Below, in pieces: positions 8,918-18,857 of a DNA stretch of 64,000 bases; positions within the stretch are counted from its first letter, which is position 1; each line of letters opens with the position of its first letter. Source of the DNA: Rhodobacteraceae bacterium IMCC1909 (lineage in GTDB: Bacteria > Pseudomonadota > Alphaproteobacteria > Rhodobacterales > Rhodobacteraceae). Both the position numbers and the translations under genes were made by a program. The DNA is taken from the NCBI GenBank assembly GCA_030704425.1, contig JAPDHM010000001.1, forward strand, positions 248,001 to 312,000. Reading direction: 5' to 3'. The notes below the pieces were generated by a model. That model did not search any database. It saw only the letters and a program-made list of their open reading frames with translations, and had not been told where the DNA came from.

Positions 8918-9741
8918 CGGCGCAAGAAAGCGGAGCCAAAGCCTGAGATCATCAGCAAGGCCAAACCGGCAAGCCCCCAGATGTCGGGCAGCGTACCAAA
9001 AATACCCCATCCCAATAATAATGCGCCCACCAGTTGAAAATAGACGAAGGGTGCCATGCGGGTGGCAGGTGCGCGCCCATAAGCGAGGATCAAAAACATA
9101 TTGCCGAGCATGGAGGCACCGCCAGAGACGGCGAGCGTGGATGGGCTGGTGAAGAGCTGCTCCGGCCAATATATCAGCGCTATAGGCGTGCAGAGGACGG
9201 CGGCGATGAGCAATTGCGAAAACAAAAGAGCTTTGGGCTCTTCTTGGCCCGCGGCCAGACGCGACAGGGTCAGAAATACGCCATAGCTGCAGCCGGCGAA
9301 AAGGGCACAGGCCAGTCCAATGGAAAAGCCAAAGCCGGGCCTGGCAATGAGCAAAATTCCGGTGAAGCCGAGGAAAAGCAAGGCGCTGCGGGGTAGGGTC
9401 ACGGCTTCTTTCAGGAAGATTGCCGCCAGAATATAGCTGATAATCGGCCCAATGAAAAAGACCGCAAAAACATCGGCCAAGTCTTCCAATGCGACCGCAA
9501 AGGTGATGGCGCTGATGCCCATCGTCAGCAGCAGCCCTCGGCCCCAGGCCACTGGGTTGCGAAAAACTGTGAAGCAGCGGCGCGGCATGAAAGGCAGGAC
9601 CAAAAGTGATCCGACCGTGAACCGGGCCCAAGTAATGAAAAAAGGATGATACCCATGGGTATTCGACAGCAGTTTGCTGGCGGCATCGCCGGTTGGGATG
9701 AGCATCATCCCGATCAACATAAAGAGTATCGCGCGCCACAT
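8914..9741 (-). CDS. EamA/DMT-family transporter
   Basis: The 275-residue product is very hydrophobic, with about ten predicted membrane helices arranged as two EamA halves (inner membrane). The opening MWRAILFMLIGMMLIPTGDA, with small and charged residues before SKLLSN, is characteristic of roseobacter EamA permeases. The family exports or imports small metabolites; the substrate cannot be read from sequence. It converges with nadD with a four-base overlap. A MITE-like inverted repeat lies just upstream of the start. Confidence 0.88.
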   Translation of the reverse strand: MWRAILFMLIGMMLIPTGDAASKLLSNTHGYHPFFITWARFTVGSLLVLPFMPRRCFTVFRNPVAWGRGLLLTMGISAITFAVALEDLADVFAVFFIGPIISYILAAIFLKEAVTLPRSALLFLGFTGILLIARPGFGFSIGLACALFAGCSYGVFLTLSRLAAGQEEPKALLFSQLLIAAVLCTPIALIYWPEQLFTSPSTLAVSGGASMLGNMFLILAYGRAPATRMAPFVYFQLVGALLLGWGIFGTLPDIWGLAGLALLMISGFGSAFLRR

Positions 9742-9789
9742 TTTGCCGGGTTAGCAGCCACCGGGCTTAGGTACCAGCCCCATTGAAGC

Positions 9790-9916
9790 AAGACCTCTGC
9801 ATAACGCCATTTCAACACGAAATGAGGGAAGCGCCGGCCTGGGGCAGGCAGGCGCAGCCCGGTGTTGCCACCGGGCAAGGTGTTTTGGCTAGGCGGTTGG
9901 GTTATGCAGAGGTCTT
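9790..9916. mobile_element. MITE-like element with 16-bp terminal inverted repeats
   Basis: AAGACCTCTGCATAAC (9790-9805) and GTTATGCAGAGGTCTT (9901-9916) are perfect 16-bp inverted repeats bounding 127 bp with no coding content. The interior holds a further hairpin, GCCCGGTG (9857-9864) and CACCGGGC (9869-9876). Small size, perfect ends and a structured non-coding interior fit a miniature inverted-repeat transposable element mobilised by an IS transposase elsewhere. I see no unambiguous target-site duplication. It occupies the intergenic space between the EamA transporter and dacB and may affect their promoters. Confidence 0.6.
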
Positions 9917-9964
9917 TTGAAAATGGTCTTGCCAAAGACCCATGTGCCCCGATAGCCATTGGGG

Positions 9965-11422
9965 ATGAAAAAAACTCTCACACGCAGAGCAGCGCTCAGC
10001 ACGGCCCTTGCGGCGCTTGGCACTTCAGCCTTTGCTGTGGCACCCTTGAAGTCTTTGCGGCCCATCGCAAGGCCGGATGCATCGCCCATGCTCTTGGGTG
10101 GCGCGGCGGCCGTTATTCGCTCGTTTTCGCTCACAGGTCAGGTCAGCTGCGCGCTTATGGATCCGGAAACGGGGGTGCTTCTCGACGCCTATTCACCGGA
10201 GGCTAAATTGCCTCCGGCCAGTGTGACCAAAGCACTGACCGCCGCCTATGGTTTGCAAAAACTTGGGCGTGATTTTCAATTCGTCACGCGTTTAAGTCTG
10301 CAAGGACGGGTGACACATGGGGCGTTTGTTGGGGATGTCATTTTGACTGGATCTGCGGATCCAACTTTACATACAGATGATTTGGTCAAGTTTGCCAAGG
10401 CCCTGCAGAAAACAGGAATTCATCAGGTTAAAGGCCGGCTTTTGATTGTGGACAATGGTTTTCCCTACCTTCGTGAAATCGACAGCAGCCAATTGCCGCA
10501 AGCCAATTACAACCCGGCGATTGCCGGGGTCAATCTCAACCTCAACCGGGTGCAATTTGAATGGGCACGTCAGGCCAGTGGCGGCTATGATCTGTCCATG
10601 AGCGCGCCGGGGCGAATTTATCGGCCGCAGATCCCCTCGATTGGGATGCGTGTTGAGGAGCGGGATGCGCCGAGCTATGCCTATCAATACGCAACCGAAC
10701 GCGAGGAATGGTCCGTGCAGCGCTCTGCCTTGGGCAAGGATGGGGGGCGGTGGTTACCCGCGCGCAATCCAAGACGCTATGCCGGGGAGGCTTTTCAGGG
10801 GATATGCGCTGAGATGGGTATTGAACTGCCACCTCCCACCATCGTCGTGGGGCAGCACCCGGATGCGGTGATGGCGATGGATATCGCGCAAAAGAACTCG
10901 CGCCCCTACCATGAAATCGCCAAATCGATGTTGAAATTGTCGACGAATTTGACGGCTGAGGTGATCGGCCTCACAGCCTCTGGCGCGCCAAACCTGCGCC
11001 AATCGGCAGCGGCTCTGAGCCAATTTGCGGAGGCCCACGGGATGCATGGTGCGGTTGTCGATCACTCGGGTCTGTCGGATCAATCGCGGCTCACCGCCAG
11101 CGGGATGGCCATGTTCATGGCCTGGCAGCATCGCAACGGGCTGGCCGATTTGCTCAAGCCCAAGATCTTGCGCCACAAAGGAAAGCCGATGGCGGGTGTG
11201 GATCTGCGGGTTAAAACAGGGACGTTGAATTTTGTCAGCACGCTGTCAGGATATCTCACATATGAAGGCAAGAGCCTCGGATTTGCGATTTTGACCGCTG
11301 ATATGGCGCGGCGTGAAAAAGGGAAAGGCAGTGAAAATCCACGCGGGGCCAAGGGATGGGAGGCGCGATCGCGTAGCTTGCAATATGCGCTTTTGCGCGA
11401 TTGGCTGGGGCACTTACGTTAG
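9965..11422 (+). CDS. dacB: D-alanyl-D-alanine carboxypeptidase/endopeptidase, PBP4 type
   Basis: This class C penicillin-binding protein (peptidase S13) trims or cleaves peptidoglycan cross-bridges in the periplasm. From the ATG at 9965 it has 485 residues. Serine-enzyme motifs are in order: SVTK at residues 86-89, STN near 325 and KTG near 417. The N-terminus MKKTLTRRAALSTALAALGT has a twin-arginine-like RRAAL segment followed by a hydrophobic stretch, suggesting Tat or Sec export. A TTG two codons upstream (9959) is a less likely start. Confidence 0.92.
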   Translation: MKKTLTRRAALSTALAALGTSAFAVAPLKSLRPIARPDASPMLLGGAAAVIRSFSLTGQVSCALMDPETGVLLDAYSPEAKLPPASVTKALTAAYGLQKLGRDFQFVTRLSLQGRVTHGAFVGDVILTGSADPTLHTDDLVKFAKALQKTGIHQVKGRLLIVDNGFPYLREIDSSQLPQANYNPAIAGVNLNLNRVQFEWARQASGGYDLSMSAPGRIYRPQIPSIGMRVEERDAPSYAYQYATEREEWSVQRSALGKDGGRWLPARNPRRYAGEAFQGICAEMGIELPPPTIVVGQHPDAVMAMDIAQKNSRPYHEIAKSMLKLSTNLTAEVIGLTASGAPNLRQSAAALSQFAEAHGMHGAVVDHSGLSDQSRLTASGMAMFMAWQHRNGLADLLKPKILRHKGKPMAGVDLRVKTGTLNFVSTLSGYLTYEGKSLGFAILTADMARREKGKGSENPRGAKGWEARSRSLQYALLRDWLGHLR

Positions 11423-11839
11423 GGTGCGAAACCTCGCGCGTGCACCCGCTTCAATGGCCGCGCCATGCAGGCGGTCAACCTCTAGCTCATGGCGTATCTC
11501 CTGCAGCATGCGCAGCTCGATTTGCCCGAGTTTTCCATCCGCCGCGGCCACATCGCAGGCCATAGCATAGGCGGTTTCGTTCAAACCATCGGGCAGACGG
11601 TCCCGGATCAAGCCAAACAGTGCATCAAGCCCGTCTTCTTCGGACAAAAGATCCAAGACCATGGCGGCCACAGATTTGATGCGGTCCACATCATACTCTC
11701 CAAAGATCGGCAGGTGGTTTACGATCGCTTGAATGCTCATCAGCTCTGCTGTGCGAATATTTTCGTCACTTGCAGACACGGCAATCATGACCGCAACCAG
11801 ACAATCTTGCGATGAGAGGGAAGGGGGATGAGTATTCAC
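11414..11839 (-). CDS. TerB-family protein
   Basis: A 141-residue all-helical protein with the duplicated helix pattern of the TerB/tellurite-resistance fold: acidic turns in AVSASDENIRTAELMSI and again in DVAAADGKLGQIELRML. TerB domains bind metal and occur in stress and phage-defence contexts, but stand-alone copies like this have no defined role. GTG at 11839 is chosen because AGGA lies 9 bases upstream; a longer reading to 11935 lacks such a signal and overlaps the promoter region of lysK. The 3' end overlaps the end of convergent dacB by nine bases. Confidence 0.75.
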   Translation of the reverse strand: MNTHPPSLSSQDCLVAVMIAVSASDENIRTAELMSIQAIVNHLPIFGEYDVDRIKSVAAMVLDLLSEEDGLDALFGLIRDRLPDGLNETAYAMACDVAAADGKLGQIELRMLQEIRHELEVDRLHGAAIEAGARARFRTLT

Positions 11840-11927
11840 GAAGCGACGTCCTTTAAAGCTGTGATGGCAACTTATTGACCCGAGGCGCGTGCGGCAATAG
11901 GGAAGCGTCAGGAAACTGGAGTTAAAC

Positions 11928-13502
11928 ATGTCCAAAATGCGTGACGCTGCTACTCAATCGAAAGCCTGGCCCTTTGAAGAGGCGCGGCGGATTTTGAAAC
12001 GCTTTGAAAAGAAGCGGCCGGAAAAAGGCTATGTCTTGTTTGAGACCGGCTATGGTCCCAGCGGTCTGCCGCATATTGGCACCTTTGGCGAGGTGGCGCG
12101 CACCACAATGATCATGCGCGCATTTCAAGAATTGAGCGACATCCCAACCCGGCTTGTTTGTTTTTCTGATGATCTTGACGGCATGCGCAAAGTGCCGGGC
12201 AATGTGCCAAGTCCGGAGAGGCTGACCGCGCATTTGCAGCGGCCCTTGACCTCTGTTCCAGATCCGTTTGGGGAATATGAGAGCTTCGGTCATCACAACA
12301 ACGCCATGTTGCGCCGGTTTTTGGACACATTTGGCTTTGAATACGACTTCATCAGCGCCACAGAGTTTTATCAATCTGGTCAATTTGATCAGATTTTGCT
12401 GCGTGCTGTCGAAAAATATGATGACATCATGAAGGTGATGCTGGCCTCGCTTCGTGAGGAGCGGCAAAAGACCTACTCGATCTTCCTGCCCATTCATCCT
12501 GAGACCGGTCGGGTGCTTTATGTGCCGATGAAATCTGTGGATGCGAAAAATGGCACCATCACCTTTGACACCGAAGAGGGCGAAGAGATGACCCTTCCAG
12601 TGACCGGCGGCAATGTGAAGCTGCAGTGGAAACCCGATTTTGGTGCCCGCTGGGCGGCCCTTGGGGTGGATTTTGAGATGTATGGCAAGGATCACTCCAC
12701 CAATACCCCCATTTATGACAAAATTTGCCGTATTCTGGGGCACCCGGCACCGGAACATTTCAGCTATGAATTGTTCCTCGACGAAAATGGGCAGAAAATT
12801 TCCAAGACCTCCGGCAATGGCGTGTCGATTGATGAGTGGTTGACCTATGCCAGCACGGAAAGCCTGTCTTACTTCATGTATCTAAAACCCAAAACCGCCA
12901 AGCGGATGCATTTTGATGTCATCCCCAAGGCGGTAGATGAGTATCACCAGCAATTGCGCGCCTATGACGGGCAAGACGACAAAGCACGTCTGAACAATCC
13001 GGTGTGGCATATTCATGGCGGCGATGTACCGGTCAGCAAAATGGTCGTGCCTTTCTCAATGCTGCTCAATCTGGCGTCTGTGTCTGGGGCGGAGGATAAA
13101 GATCAACTTTGGGGATTTATCAAACGTTATGCCCCCGAGGCCTCCGCCGAAACCCATGCGGACTTAGACGCGGCGGCGGGGTTTGCGGTCCGTTATTACA
13201 ATGATTTTGTCAAACCTGCCAAAGTCTACCGCGCGCCCACGGATCTCGAACGCGAGGCTTTGATCTCGCTGCGCGACGGGCTGAAGGCTTGGGATCAAGG
13301 TTTGGATGGGGATGCGCTGCAATCTTTGGTTTTCGCCTGTGGCCGCGAGCGGTTTGACCCGATGCGCGATTGGTTCAAAGCGCTCTATGAGGTGCTTTTG
13401 GGCGCATCACAGGGGCCGCGGTTTGGTGGATTTATTGCGCTTTTGGGCATCGAAGAGAGCATAGCCCTGATCAACAAAGGCCTTGCCGGCGAGTTTACCT
13501 AA
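11928..13502 (+). CDS. lysK: lysyl-tRNA synthetase, class I
   Basis: This is the archaeal-type class I LysRS, not the class II LysS of most bacteria. The 524 residues include the class I HIGH motif in [13 protein letters not shown] (about residues 43-55) and KISKTSGN (about residue 288) as the KMSKS loop. The remaining C-terminal part is helical, as in the family. Class I LysRS is standard in alphaproteobacteria, which supports the taxonomic placement. The gene is often labelled lysS or lysK. Confidence 0.95.
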   Translation: MSKMRDAATQSKAWPFEEARRILKRFEKKRPEKGYVLFETGYGPSGLPHIGTFGEVARTTMIMRAFQELSDIPTRLVCFSDDLDGMRKVPGNVPSPERLTAHLQRPLTSVPDPFGEYESFGHHNNAMLRRFLDTFGFEYDFISATEFYQSGQFDQILLRAVEKYDDIMKVMLASLREERQKTYSIFLPIHPETGRVLYVPMKSVDAKNGTITFDTEEGEEMTLPVTGGNVKLQWKPDFGARWAALGVDFEMYGKDHSTNTPIYDKICRILGHPAPEHFSYELFLDENGQKISKTSGNGVSIDEWLTYASTESLSYFMYLKPKTAKRMHFDVIPKAVDEYHQQLRAYDGQDDKARLNNPVWHIHGGDVPVSKMVVPFSMLLNLASVSGAEDKDQLWGFIKRYAPEASAETHADLDAAAGFAVRYYNDFVKPAKVYRAPTDLEREALISLRDGLKAWDQGLDGDALQSLVFACGRERFDPMRDWFKALYEVLLGASQGPRFGGFIALLGIEESIALINKGLAGEFT

Positions 13503-13520
13503 CCTGCGACGAATTTGACC

Positions 13521-13562
13521 CCCTCCTGTTGCGTCCTATTTTTTTGGCAGTCAACAGGAGGG
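13521..13562 (+). promoter_or_regulatory. Shine-Dalgarno-sequestering hairpin
   Basis: CCCTCCTGTTG (13521-13531) and CAACAGGAGGG (13552-13562) form a perfect 11-bp stem with a 20-base loop. The 3' arm contains the whole AGGAGG ribosome-binding site of the next gene, whose ATG is 4 bases further on. In the folded RNA the site would be hidden, so translation may depend on melting or a trans factor. There is no T-run after the stem, which argues against a simple terminator for lysK. Confidence 0.6.
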
Positions 13563-13566
13563 TGTT

Positions 13567-13968
13567 ATGAGAAAGTTCATTCTAGCAATTGCTTTTTGGG
13601 TTGCGGCGGCACTGCCGGCCTGGGCCGAGAGCCAAGAGATTGAAACAACAATTCGTGCGCAAATTACCGCTTTTCAGGCGGATGATTTCGAACGTGCCTT
13701 TACCTACGCCAGCCCGACGATTCAGCAGATATTTCGCGCGCCAGAGGTGTTTGGGCGCATGGTCAGGCAAGGCTATCCTATGGTGTACCGCCCGTCTGAG
13801 ATTGCATTTTTGGAACTCGCCACGGTTGAGGGATACTACTGGCAGAAAGTGCAAATTCGCGACGGCCAGGGTCGATATCACATCATGGCCTATCAAATGA
13901 TCCAATTGGACGGAGCATGGCGCATTAATGGTGTCCAGCTTTTGCCCTCGCAAGAGACCGGCGTGTGA
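13567..13968 (+). CDS. DUF4864 domain secreted protein
   Basis: The protein has 133 residues with an N-terminal signal peptide (MRKFILAIAFWVAAALPAWA). The mature part matches the pattern of DUF4864 proteins: IRAQITAFQADDFERAFTYASP, then a hydrophobic core and a C-terminal WRINGVQLLP. The fold is NTF2-like; the function is unknown. Translation is expected from GGAGGG four bases before the ATG, which lies inside a predicted hairpin. Confidence 0.85.
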   Translation: MRKFILAIAFWVAAALPAWAESQEIETTIRAQITAFQADDFERAFTYASPTIQQIFRAPEVFGRMVRQGYPMVYRPSEIAFLELATVEGYYWQKVQIRDGQGRYHIMAYQMIQLDGAWRINGVQLLPSQETGV

Positions 13969-14102
13969 GCACCGTACGCTACAGCTAGGCCTTCTTAACA
14001 TCGAGCTTTTACCCCTGTTTCGCAGAGCAGCACCTACCTCATGGGCTGCGGTTGCGGATCAATCAAACAAACGCATGGAGCGGCGTTTGGAAAGGGGTTT
14101 TT

Positions 14103-16407
14103 ATGAACAAAACAATCACCGATGGGATCGTCTTTATACCACCCAAATTTGCTTTTGGATTCCATCATTGGTCGAGCCAGGACGGCACGCCCGGGAAAGA
14201 TGACTATGACAATGAGCCCAACGCCGCCTTCGTGCCGGCGGATCAAGATTTTTCCGGTTGCTTGGAGCTGACCAAGACGCAAGCCGTGCAAAAGCTGCGC
14301 GCCTTCTATCAAGCACCGCTCTCTCCGGGCTGCTATCTGCGCATTCGCACGCGTGTGAAATTGGTATCGGGCGCATTTCCCACGGTGAGCATCGCCGGTT
14401 GGCCTGGGGCTGCGAGCAATGTGCATTTGACCGGGGTCAATGAAGTGGGTCCGGTCACCAGCCTCAACACTTATGGTGAGGTGGTCGAGCTCTCGGCCAT
14501 TGTTGGGTCAGGCAATCGCACGGGCGTCGATCTGCATTGGGGGAAAGATGCGATTTATGGGAATTTTGGCCTCGACCTCACCGGCCCAATCGGCGGTGTT
14601 GTGCGGATTGAGGATATAATTATCGAAGACATCAGCGGCGCTTTTGTCGATCAGCTGATTGGCGCGGTCGATGTGCGCGACTATGGGGCTATTGACGATG
14701 GATTCGTAGATGATCATGACGCGTTTGAAGCGGCAGATAAGGCCGCCGCGGGTCGTTAAATTCTGGTGCTACGGGGGAACTTCCGCATCAATGGGTCTAT
14801 CACGTTCCAAAACCGCGTGTGCTTTGTGGGCAATATCACCATGCCGGACTCGGCCCGTCTGACCCTACTCAAAGACTTTAATCTGCCCAGCTATATTGAC
14901 GCTTTTGGCGATGGGGTCGTGGCGTTCAAAAAAGCCTATCAATCCTTGTTGAATTTCAACGATCATTACATCCTTGATATGGGCGGGCGCCGGATTGAGT
15001 TGGATGGACCTCTCGATATGCAAGCGGCGGTCGACAATAAAACTGTGTTTAATAGCCGTCGAGTGGTTCAAAATGATCAGATCCAAGCCAACGCCAATGC
15101 CGCTTGGACCCCAGATCAAGTGATGGCTCAGGCGACCTATTCAACCTCTGATCCGAAATCGCTGACCTCTGTGGCCAATATCGCCAATATTGCCGTTGGA
15201 TCTTTGGTTGAAGGCACAGGCGTTGGACGGGAAATCTATGTCAAAGAGGTCAATGTCGGGAGCCAGTCCTTAACCTAATCCCAACCGCTTTATGGCGCAG
15301 CGGGCACACATCAATTTACCTTCACACGTTTCAAATATCTGCTCGATTTCTCTGGATTTCAAAAGGTCAGCGGGGCTCATTTTGATGAGATTGATTTTCA
15401 ATGTACCGGCAATGCCTCGGTAGTGTTGCTGCCGCCCGATGGCGAGACCTTCCAATTCCGGGATTGCTTGATTGTAAAGCCGAAAGATCGTGGCATCACC
15501 TCCCCAGGGACGGCCTGCCAGGGGATGATGTTTGATCGCTGTCAATTCATCTCAAACGAAAGCCCGCTGAAGGTGCAAGACCGGGTATCCATTGCCTTTA
15601 ACGCCAATAAAAACGACGTTAAAATCCGCGATTGCCGGGCAATGCATTTCAAGGATTTCGGCATTATGGGCGGATCGGGGTCGGTGATTACCGGCAATCA
15701 CTGGTTTCATGGCGACCGAGAAACCAACGGGGTGCGCAAGGGTGGGATCGTTTTTACCACAACAAATCTCAAAACTCTGATCACTGGCAATTATGTCGAT
15801 AATAACTTCATTGAATGGACCTAATGAATATTAGGCGGATCCGTCCTTCGCAAACCAATATTCCTTTGGGGGATTGACCATCACCGGCAATATTTTCACT
15901 GTCAATGATGTGGCCTCTTGGTTTAGCTTTTTGGTGATTAAACCTTATGGACCCGGCCATTTCGTGCATGGGCTGACGATGACCGGCAATGTCTTTCGTT
16001 CAATCGACGGGCCAATTGACCGGGTCGAGTCCGTGGACAGCACCTTCGCCACCCTCAACCACAGCAAGGCGCGCAATGTCGTGGTGCAAGGCAATACGTT
16101 CAATGCCATCAGTGAGCCAATCTACAATCCCTGCATTTTGGAGCATACCCAAGCTTCAGATACCTAAACCTGGACGGTTGATTTTGCGCCATCGCTACCG
16201 TTCAATGGCCGCGCGCGGACAGTCGAGGCGGTTGTTCCGGAGGCGGTTGTTCCGGTTGGAGCCATTCAATCAGGCATTGCGAATATCTATGAATTGCCGC
16301 ATTCCCAGGCCGAACAAGGGGGCAGCGGCAGCCAGGTGAAACTGAACTGGTCGCGGGCCTGTCGCGGGAGTGTCAACCTCACCGCGCGCATGGACAATCC
16401 CACCTAA
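14103..16407 (+). pseudogene. decayed right-handed beta-helix (pectate-lyase-like) gene
   Basis: One long reading is interrupted several times but stays recognisable. It runs from MNKTITDGIVFIPPKFAFGF through DVRDYGAIDDGFVDDHDAFE (the N-terminal motif of pectate-lyase-3 proteins) and repeated beta-helix rungs such as GNxF and NxxIRDCxAMHFKDFG, to a C-terminus ending at 16407. In-frame stops occur at 14757-14759 and 15276-15278. An extra T at about 15822 shifts the frame, and in the new frame stops follow at 15832-15834 and 16165-16167. The intact protein would be about 770 residues, probably a surface or phage-like polysaccharide-binding helix. The damage appears recent, since most codons are preserved. 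Confidence 0.85.
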
Positions 16408-16480
16408 ATCCGACGCTTTTCGCAAGTCAGGGGGCATTAGGGCGGGGAGCCTATTGCCCCTTTTTTGCGCGGGGTCATGT

Positions 16481-18670
16481 CTATTTGCGCCGTCGGGCGC
16501 CGCCCCTTTGACCTGCGCGTCCCCCTTTTGACCGGCCAGAGGCGTTATGGGCGTCTTCAACTGCTTTTTCGACCGCATATTGCCGGGTCAGGGGATCATC
16601 TGAGATCGTCAGCTCAACTGTCTCGAGGCGTTTGACCTCGTCGCGTAGCCGGGCGGCTTCTTCAAATTCTAAATTCTCTGCCGCTTTGCGCATATCGAGC
16701 CGCAGACCTTCGAGCACGGTTTGGATATTGCCGCCTTGTAAGGCCGGATCAATCTTCGCCGTGACCCGCGCCATATCAGTATCGCCTTTGTAAAGACCGG
16801 CCAGTACATCCTCGACATTCTTTTTCACCGTCAGAGGGGTAATTCCATGGGCGACATTATAGGCATGTTGTTTTTCGCGCCTACGGTTGGTTTCGCCAAT
16901 CGCGCGTTCCATCGAGCCGGTCTTGCGATCTGCATACATGATGACCCGCCCATCGGCGTTGCGCGCGGCCCGGCCAATGGTTTGCACTAAAGAGGTTTCA
17001 GACCGCAAAAAGCCCTCCTTATCTGCATCAAGGATCGCAACCAAACCGCACTCAGGTATATCGAGCCCCTCGCGCAGAAGGTTGATGCCCAGCAGCACAT
17101 CAAAGGCGCCCAACCGCAAATCGCGCAGAATCTCAATACGCTCAATCGTATCGATATCGCTGTGCATGTAACGCACCCGAATGCCCTGCTCATGCAAATA
17201 TTCTGTGAGATCTTCGGCCATGCGTTTGGTCAATGTTGTGGCCAGAACCCTTTGCCCCATAGCCGTGACTTTGCGAATTTCATCCAGAAGATCATCAACC
17301 TGCGTTTCCACGGGGCGGATTTCCACCGGCGGATCCAGCAGGCCCGTGGGACGGATCACCTGCTCTGTGAACACGCCGCCTGCTTGGTCCAGCTCCCATT
17401 TGGATGGGGTGGCAGAGACAAAAACAGACTGCGGCCGCATCGCATCCCATTCTTCGAACTTGAGCGGTCGGTTGTCCATACAAGACGGCAGTCGGAACCC
17501 GTGTTCGGCAAGGGTGAATTTACGGCGGTAGTCGCCCTTATACATGGCGCCGATCTGCGGAACGCTGACATGGCTTTCATCGGCGAAGACAATCGCATTG
17601 TCTGGGATGAATTCAAACAGTGTGGGGGGTGGTTCACCCGGCGCGCGGCCCGTGAGATAGCGCGAATAATTTTCAATCCCGCTGCATACGCCTGTCGCTT
17701 CAAGCATTTCCAGATCGAAATTTGTGCGCTGTTCCAGCCGTTGCGCTTCGAGCAATTTGCCCTCGCTCACCAATTGATCAAGCCGCATACGCAGCTCTTT
17801 TTTGATCCCAATCACAGCCTGCTGCATGGTCGGGCGCGGGGTCACATAGTGGCTGTTGGCATAGATCCGCACCCGTTCAAACGTATCGGTGCGCGCCCCT
17901 GTCAGCGGGTCAAACTCAACAATGGTCTCCAGCTCTTCGCCAAAAAAGCTCAAACGCCAAGCCCGGTCGTCCAAATGCGCCGGCCAAACCTCCAAACTGT
18001 CTCCACGCACCCGAAAGGTGCCGCGTTGGAAGGCTTGGTCGTTGCGGCGATATTGTTGGGCGATGAGATCGGCAATGACTTGGCGCTGGTCATAGCAATT
18101 GCCGCTGTGTAAATCTTGAGTCATCGCCCCATAGGTTTCAACTGATCCTATGCCATAGATGCAGGAGACAGAAGCCACGATAATGACGTCATCACGCTCC
18201 AGCAAAGCGCGGGTCGCAGAGTGACGCATCCGGTCAATCTGCTCGTTGATCTGACTTTCCTTCTCAATATAGGTGTCCGAGCGGGCCACATAGGCTTCTG
18301 GTTGGTAATAGTCGTAATAGCTGACGAAATATTCCACGGCATTATCGGGGAAAAACCCTTTGAACTCGCCATAAAGCTGGGCTGCGAGGGTTTTGTTTGG
18401 CGCAAGAATAATCGCTGGGCGCTGGGTGTCTTGTATGATCCGCGCCATGGTGAAGGTCTTGCCCGTGCCCGTGGCCCCGAGCAAAACTTGATTGGCCTCT
18501 CCCGCGGTGATCCCCTCCACCAGCTCTTTTATGGCGGTGGGTTGGTCGCCTGCTGCGGTGAACTCGGTTTCAAGTCGAAAGGCCTTGCCCCCTTCCATCT
18601 TTTCCCGGTCGCGCACATTTGGAGCGGGGTTTTGCAATACGGGCATTTGTTCGGGCGAATTATTGTGCAT
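16481..18670 (-). CDS. uvrB: excinuclease ABC subunit B
   Basis: UvrB is the damage-verifying helicase-like subunit of nucleotide excision repair. The product has about 729 residues: Walker [15 protein letters not shown], the beta-hairpin region [11 protein letters not shown], the DESH box in [12 protein letters not shown], helicase motif VI in [12 protein letters not shown], and a C-terminal UVR motif ([20 protein letters not shown]) that binds UvrC. The ATG at 18670 is chosen because AAGGA lies 8 bases upstream; a longer reading to 18748 is non-conserved. I see no clear alphaproteobacterial LexA box in the upstream gap. Confidence 0.96.
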   Translation of the reverse strand: MHNNSPEQMPVLQNPAPNVRDREKMEGGKAFRLETEFTAAGDQPTAIKELVEGITAGEANQVLLGATGTGKTFTMARIIQDTQRPAIILAPNKTLAAQLYGEFKGFFPDNAVEYFVSYYDYYQPEAYVARSDTYIEKESQINEQIDRMRHSATRALLERDDVIIVASVSCIYGIGSVETYGAMTQDLHSGNCYDQRQVIADLIAQQYRRNDQAFQRGTFRVRGDSLEVWPAHLDDRAWRLSFFGEELETIVEFDPLTGARTDTFERVRIYANSHYVTPRPTMQQAVIGIKKELRMRLDQLVSEGKLLEAQRLEQRTNFDLEMLEATGVCSGIENYSRYLTGRAPGEPPPTLFEFIPDNAIVFADESHVSVPQIGAMYKGDYRRKFTLAEHGFRLPSCMDNRPLKFEEWDAMRPQSVFVSATPSKWELDQAGGVFTEQVIRPTGLLDPPVEIRPVETQVDDLLDEIRKVTAMGQRVLATTLTKRMAEDLTEYLHEQGIRVRYMHSDIDTIERIEILRDLRLGAFDVLLGINLLREGLDIPECGLVAILDADKEGFLRSETSLVQTIGRAARNADGRVIMYADRKTGSMERAIGETNRRREKQHAYNVAHGITPLTVKKNVEDVLAGLYKGDTDMARVTAKIDPALQGGNIQTVLEGLRLDMRKAAENLEFEEAARLRDEVKRLETVELTISDDPLTRQYAVEKAVEDAHNASGRSKGGRAGQRGGARRRK

Positions 18671-18857
18671 ATTTGATTCCTTGTGCCTCCTAGAGTTGGC
18701 CTTCTGGGGGGCAGAAACAAGGGGACGGGGCGGCAAAGTTCGATTCAATCCCTCGCTGTGATCATTTTTTCCCGCTGGGGATGAAAATTGCTTCCGTCGT
18801 GCGCCGCGAACGTGTCATGACTGGTCAAGGAGGCGCCAGCGCAGGGAAGGGCAGGAT

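Noticed and set aside
18671-18857. LexA box upstream of uvrB
   Set aside because: I looked for GTTC/GAAC half-sites at the spacing expected for alphaproteobacterial LexA and found only single half-sites.
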